Below, piece by piece: positions 58,088 through 64,000 of a stretch of 64,000 nucleotides of DNA. The position numbers and the translations under genes were made by a program. The notes beneath the pieces were generated by a model. That model ran no database searches and was not told the origin of the DNA. It saw only the letters and a program-made list of their open reading frames with translations. Within the stretch, counting starts at the first letter, position 1. Every line of letters starts with the position of its first letter. The stretch is from Massospora cicadina. Its lineage: Eukaryota; Entomophthoromycota; Entomophthoromycetes; Entomophthorales; Entomophthoraceae. The stretch spans positions 372,001-436,000 of the forward strand of contig JAKSZP010009197.1 in assembly GCA_022478985.1 (NCBI GenBank). Reading direction: 5' to 3'.

Positions 58088-60350
58088 AACGTTTCGAATG
58101 CCTAAAAATTAAAACTTTTGGCAGGTTTGCTTCAGTTTATTGCCAAACGATTAACTTTTCGCTTACCTCGTTTCGATCGATTTGTTGGGCCCCTTCATGG
58201 ACCCCTAAGGCTTTGCTCTGCATCCACCCGATCCTTCCAATTAGGCCAACCCGAGCTAAAGCGGTAGCGGGTATCCTATGAAACCCCTCATCCGGCCAAG
58301 GTAAGTTTATACAATTGACCCGGTGGCATGTCACCTCAAGCTCCATCGGTTCATATTGGCTTTTTCAAGCCTACCCCACCTCAATATGTAAAGCTTAAGC
58401 TTCAATTATTATCAGTTGATCGGAAAAGTAATTTTAGAAGTCGTTCTATGATTATAACCAGTAGTAGGTGAGGGGTAATCTGTGAGCACCGAGGTAACAT
58501 TGGCAAGCTTTACCAAGCCTGATCCGGAATCTTTTCACCCATAACGGTTAAAATTATGTTCGTTGCACACCCTCAGTCAAGATGGATAGGATAAGCTACC
58601 CCGAGTTGAAGTTAATGGAACCGCCTAGCTTCCCTTGCAAACCTTAATGTCTGCTGGTAGCGCTTCTATTTAGTGAGACAGGTGGTATATTAAGCCCACT
58701 ATCGGGCTTTGGAATAGGTTGGATGGTGTAATAGTACCCCGGCTTAGTTATCAAACCTGGTTAGGCCATCTACCATCTAAGGCGAAACCATGTCAGGCCG
58801 GATATGAAGGTCCAGTACAGTAGGTCTAACCTGGGGAAATCTAACCCAAACTAACTGAAAAGCTTTCATTGGTTAAGGTGTAGGTGAGGCATAATAACTA
58901 TGATCCCAAACTTCTAAATCGAGCTCATGGAGTTATCCCCTATTCAACTATTCATCCTCATAATCATCCAAAGTCAGTGGTTTATGAGCATTAAAGTATA
59001 ATTTATGGCCACTTGCAGGAGACCATACTGATGCTTGTAGAGCTAGACAATACTCAATACATCATTGCCTATGACTTACATACTGAATTTATAAACCCCA
59101 GAGTTAAACCCTATAAATTAGGGCTAGCTGGCTTTCTATGCTTTGTAAGGATATTTAACTATTTTTACTCCAAATCAGATTACCTACCTTAAGTTAAGCC
59201 ATCCAAAGCTCTAAGATATAACTTAGTTTTAAGAACCTTGTTAAGCTAACCATTGGAAAGGGGTGTAATGTCACTAAATTATATCTTAACAGATGTTCTG
59301 GAAGGGGAACCCACCAATCCAGGTTTACAGCAACTGTTTATCAGCTCTAGCAAAAGTTGGTAAATTTTTATACCCAAAGGTGAACTAACTGTATTGCTCT
59401 TTATTTATAATTGGTTGGAGTCATTTTTATCTTAAGGATCAGCTCAACTACCCACCCATTTAATTATCTCCCTCCATCCCTTCATGAGGGTGATAAATTA
59501 CCAGCTGTCTAGTGATGGCTGCATTCATGTGAACTTTTCATTTGAACTTTCTATAAGCTTTTAGCACTTTCAATCCTAGTAGTTGCCTGCTAAAATAAAA
59601 CCTGATCAATGCCTCAGTTACCTAGTTACTTATCCCACTCCACCATCTAAACCTTGATACCCAATTATAATGCAGGCTATTGACCTGTATAGCCCATGAC
59701 TTCTATAGTTAACCATCCATATTTAAATTTTCATAACTTCCTTTATAAACTTTTACTTCCATGCACGTTAAAGCTTTAGCCTGATTTAACTCCCAAGCTT
59801 AAACTTATGGGGTAGCTTTTTGAGATTACTATCAAATCATAATTTATCCGTTCAATTGAGTATACCCACTATTTAATAGTTTATGGATACTTTAGTGATA
59901 TCTTAGCAGTAATAGTATCCAATCTACAATGGCATATCACCCTATCATCTCTACCAATAAAGCCTTCGGTAACCCTAGATTAAAATGTTATTTTATAGGT
60001 AAACCTGTAGCCTCTAATTTGACCAAACTTCTGGCTTCAAATTATATCTGGGTAAGCATCTGATTGTAGATAACCAGATACTAGATTGGAGTGGGTTAAA
60101 CTATACCAAGCTTCCCATTTAAAACCCAAAGCCAACCTGAAATCCAACATGCAACAAATACTCAGGTTTATGTGAGAGGCACAGGTTCAAGGGCTAGATT
60201 AGATATCCAATATAAAATTGGATGGTTAAAGATAATGCTACTACAGGCCTTTTAATGTGATCAGGGGCAGATGAGTTATAGATGACAACAGGTTTAGATC
60301 CTTTACCCTTGTGTTCATCTATAGATTGCATAATGGGTTATATAAACTTT
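58088..60350. other. 3' flank of TS and non-coding DNA
   Basis: No gene or repeat was recognised. The ORF at 58137-58346 (-) is short and without motif. GC falls back to the AT-rich background beyond about 58.8 kb. Confidence 0.45.
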
Positions 60351-60369
60351 AAAGGGCTGATAAAGTCAA

Positions 60370-61100
60370 CGTTACAGGAAGGATGATCCACCCAAGAGGA
60401 GGTGATGAACCAGCTTCCTGGTTGCAAGTTGTTGCTGAGATGGTGGAGATGCTCCACCAAAAGTTGCAAGCTTTGAAACCCCTTGAGCTTGTAAAGTTGC
60501 TGCACACCTGATTTCCAGATAAACTGCTTTTATCAGGTTTAGCTGAGGATCAGATAGGCCAAGATGACCAGCTTTACCCTGGTTGCACTTTTAAAGTTTA
60601 CAATGTACATCCATATATAATCTTGCGTGAAGCCTGAATCCCCCCAAAAGTTATCCCCAGGAACAATCAATAGGTTTGTGCCTCCATTTGAGGTATTTCA
60701 ATGGTTTCCATCCTATGAGTTTTGTAATTAAAGAAGAGCTTTTAGATGGGTATGCATTCCCCTTTTTCACTGGTTTTGTGGAAACAAGGGGTTGTGACAG
60801 GCTGCTGATGGTTGATGCCAGCCATATAGCTAATTAAAAGAAAACTGGGCTTCCAATATAGATGTGCCAGGATATAGAGGGGCCCATAAGGATAGGGGTA
60901 CAGCTAATCTGAGGATTCTGATGGGTGAATTCCAAGAATTTGTGCTAAGAGTTAATGATTTAAGAACACTTTAAAAGCCTCCACAACAAGACAAATGGCT
61001 TATGTGGAGGAAAGTTTAAATCTTATAAGGGCATCCCTTAAAGTTATGAGAGGCGGTGGGAATGACAACTCCACTAGGATCTTACAGTTGCAAGCCTAAT
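60370..61100 (+). other. Possible decayed coding region
   Basis: One plus-strand frame gives VAEMVEMLHQKLQALKP, ELVKLLHT, stop, FPDKLLLSGLAEDQIG and YPGCTFKVYNVHPYIIL; another gives RFVPPFEVFQWFPSYEF; a third gives RQMAYVEESLNLIRASLK. The composition is protein-like with interspersed stops, as in decayed transposons, but I recognise no family. Confidence 0.25.
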
Positions 61101-64000
61101 GTTAGATTAATTCATTAAGTATTTCCAATGGTTGTTTAACAGATGGATGGATTAATATCCAAACCACTCACTTGATAATGGATAACATCACAAGCATGAA
61201 GCAGCGGTCCTTTCTCAGTTGATGCTAAGTGCATGAAGTTTATCAATTTTTTTGGGTATAATCTGGAGTTAGCAGGGTGTTTTAAAGGCCTCTATCAGCA
61301 TCTGTACCAAACAACGTTCCAAAGTTACTACAAATCATAATGACAGACTGTCCAAACATCCTGTTAAGCGTTACACATTTAGGAATCCAATGGGTTGTTA
61401 CCTAATAGACCCCTGCCCTTAAATAGCAAGGATTGATAAAGGGGGGGGTAAAATAATCTTCACCCAATGCACTCTGTCCAGTATCCAGTATAGCAATCCT
61501 GAAGCCCTAGAACAATGGGGTGATGACAGTCCAGAAGCTGCTCAAAAGGGATGACTGCGGCTCAACCTCCTTACTGAAAAGTGGAGTGAAGTTCCTGTAT
61601 GGCGAGGGCTGAGATGCCCTATCCACCATAGGGCACAATCCCTCCCTATAGATAATGAGAACTTTTGATGAATAAATAATCAAATATTCCCTCCTATTTT
61701 ATATCTATTTTACATCTCTTTGCACAGTTATCATGATAAATAGTGTAATTAAGGTAGTTGCCAACCTATAAGATTTGAAGAAGTGAAAGTGCATGGCCAT
61801 TATTGCTATGGCCATTTCACCCTTCAGCGCCATCCTGAAGAAATGTATGGACCTTATCCCTTAATTCTCAAGGCACCCAAAAATTTTAAGATTCAGATTA
61901 CTGATTGCAAAAAGGATGGAAGGCAAATCAGCAGTTATCTAACAAAGGGTGAGGGTGATGTGCAATGATTGACTGTATGTTGGGTCAACTAAGAACTTTT
62001 TTTATCTTGGGATTTGGCAGAGGATTTGAAAACAATTAACACCTGTTGAAAGTCACAAAATCGGGAGCTAATTAAAGTATAGTGACTAAGATGAATTTTT
62101 GTTTTGAGCGTTGTGCTTAAATAAAGTAAAGCTAGAAAAAATAATGGAATTATTTAGTAGAAGCTCCTCATGGGCCTACTACCTTTTAGTGGTCGTAGAG
62201 ATCACAATAAAAACTGGACCTGGCTCTATATGGAGTAAACTTTATTGGGTTTGAGCAAACTATATAATTTTGGAGAGGTATGGGTGGCAGACTTTGCCTC
62301 AATCTAGGTGAAGCCTCAACTTTAGGGTTACAATATATAAAAAAATATTCTAAATGACATCTTTGCTATTATAATTGACTTTGTTTTATAATTACTATTA
62401 ATATTTATTGATGTTAAATCCCAATATTTGTGTTATTTAATCTAGAGATGTTTTATCAGGCCTAATGCCCAAAATTACTAATACTCTTATATTTTAAGCG
62501 CCAAGTAATTTCACATCATAAAGCTAATTTTACACCTAATGAACTCTAAGTAAACTATTCCATCAGTGCTCCACTAGCCGTTGAGATAGGGAAGAATGCC
62601 CAAGCCAAGTTACTATTCATCCTGATAATAGACCTGAGGATTATTCAGTGTTTAACCTCTATAATCACCTCATTTACCACCTCACACCACATATTATGCC
62701 TTATCACCTATTGCTTCCTAATAACATATAATGTAAACACTTAACGGTGTTATCATAATCTGATCTCAGTTCAGCCTTCAAAAAGGATTCATGATATACT
62801 TTAACTCTGAATCAAGATGGTGCCATCGCCCCCTGCATTCCTGAATCTCCTTTCACTATCACATGTGGTATTTGTCTATCACTTCTTACATTCCTAATTT
62901 TCCTTAGTACTTTAACAAGGCTAACCTTTTTTAATAAAGTACATATCACAATCCTATATCTACTTTTAGTTTAAAGTTCAATTTTCTAGGGCTGAAAAAT
63001 ATATCAAGCCTATTGAGAATTGCTAGGAACCTCTTGATCTCTAGAGAAGATTAAGTTACAACCCAAGTTGTCCTGTCTGGCACCTCCTCATAGCCAATCA
63101 ATAATTTACCATCAGCTTGTTGCCAAAAGAGTGCAAAGATGAGAACAGTGTCAAATTATATGAAAAATTAAATTAGGCTTGTATCATAGAGACTAGCGTT
63201 GCTTAACTTCTGTGATTGAGAGGAACCATCACATCATTGGTTGTGTCAATCTTTTCAATCCAGTGGCTAAAGTGGGATGGGGGTGTCATATCTAGAAAGA
63301 TTATATTAGTGGTATCTCTAGTTGACTCACTTTTCAGGGAAACAAAAAGGTGTTGGGTGGCGTCCTGAGTCTGTTTAAGATCCCTAGACAGGACCAACTC
63401 TCCATAAAATCCCTTTATCTTACTCAAAAGAAGAGAAGAGAAAAAAATAATTCTAAGGCAAAAGTCCTGTATGTACCAATCAGCACATTGTGCATGGTAT
63501 TCCTAAGGTTGAGACTTGAAAATCTGCTACGACAATGGTTTCAATCCCATTCTCTGACAAAAGTGATTTTTAATTTGATACAATCTGGGACAACCTTAAT
63601 TAAAATTATATATTTTATGGAAGATTTATTAGTATTTTGGCCCATAATCTGTCAGCTAGAAGTTGTGGGATGCCATCCTTTGTTAGGCTTTTATGCCCAA
63701 ATTATTAGTAATTTGCTTAGCTCCTGCTGGGCTATTATTAATCAGTGAGGTTGTGTATAAATTCATCACTATAATTCTTGTTATTTTAACTTTAAAATAA
63801 TAAACCCCAATTTGCATATGTCAGGACCTTAACCTGAGATTCACATTTTATATTATTTACTTAAGCTTATCAATTTTACATGGTTGATTGGAGGGGAAAC
63901 CCAAATTTTGGAATTTTATATGGTGTTTGCACATTGCAATCAAGATGTCACAACATGATAAAATGGTGATTGGGACCTGAGAGTGCCAGGAACCATATAA
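61101..64000. other. AT-rich DNA, no recognisable gene
   Basis: Short ORFs (61783-61968 +, 63203-63427 -, 63350-63748 +) show no motif that I know. The 132-codon ORF at 63350 lacks conserved features and overlaps another on the opposite strand. A run of eight G lies at 61441-61448. Confidence 0.4.

Noticed and set aside
61441..61448. A G-quadruplex or assembly gap at the run of eight G
   Set aside because: A single short run without further G tracts supports neither.
63350..63748. A 132-codon ORF as a real gene
   Set aside because: No motif was recognised, another ORF overlaps on the opposite strand, and composition equals the AT-rich background.

Overview
The window is eukaryotic, AT-rich and made mostly of transposable elements. 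It looks like a piece of a large, repeat-laden fungal genome. Three things point to a fungus: a free-standing thymidylate synthase (TS; plants and most protists fuse it to DHFR), the fungal look of that protein, and Ty3/gypsy elements that carry chromodomains. The species cannot be read from the sequence.

Layout. 430-3850 is a dead Ty3/gypsy pol (A, +). 3851-8142 is gene-free AT-rich DNA with one tRNA-derived SINE. 8162-13434 is a full-length but decayed LINE (LINE-1, +) with a 19-bp target-site duplication (TSD). 13454-18473 is anonymous DNA holding a cluster of hairpins. 18474-35872 is one old Ty3/gypsy element (B, -) with three later insertions: a complete Ty3/gypsy (D, 21427-27463, TSD actta) inside its reverse transcriptase, a full-length LINE (LINE-2, 28372-33660, 17-bp TSD) inside its protease, and a SINE (35475-35631, 16-bp TSD) inside its 5' LTR. 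36184-43502 is another complete Ty3/gypsy (C, -). 43503-46826 is a fossil pol (F, +), interrupted by a complete chromodomain Ty3/gypsy (E, 46827-52848, +, TSD ctaat). After 55 kb the texture changes: a perfect 35-bp tandem array, then the only intact host gene seen, TS (57099-58087), GC-rich with a 32-nt intron. 58088-64000 shows no recognisable gene.

No element is fully intact: premature stops, frameshifts and lost catalytic residues occur throughout. LINE-2 is the best preserved. The nesting gives a relative order: B is older than D, LINE-2 and the SINE; F is older than E. The points most worth following are the element-E ORF repeated in both LTRs with no gag between them, the patch of near-identity in the otherwise diverged LTRs of D, the YMDE motif shared by B and D, the SINE family, the hairpin cluster at 15.1-15.5 kb, and the tiny intron in TS. 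All comparisons were made by eye.
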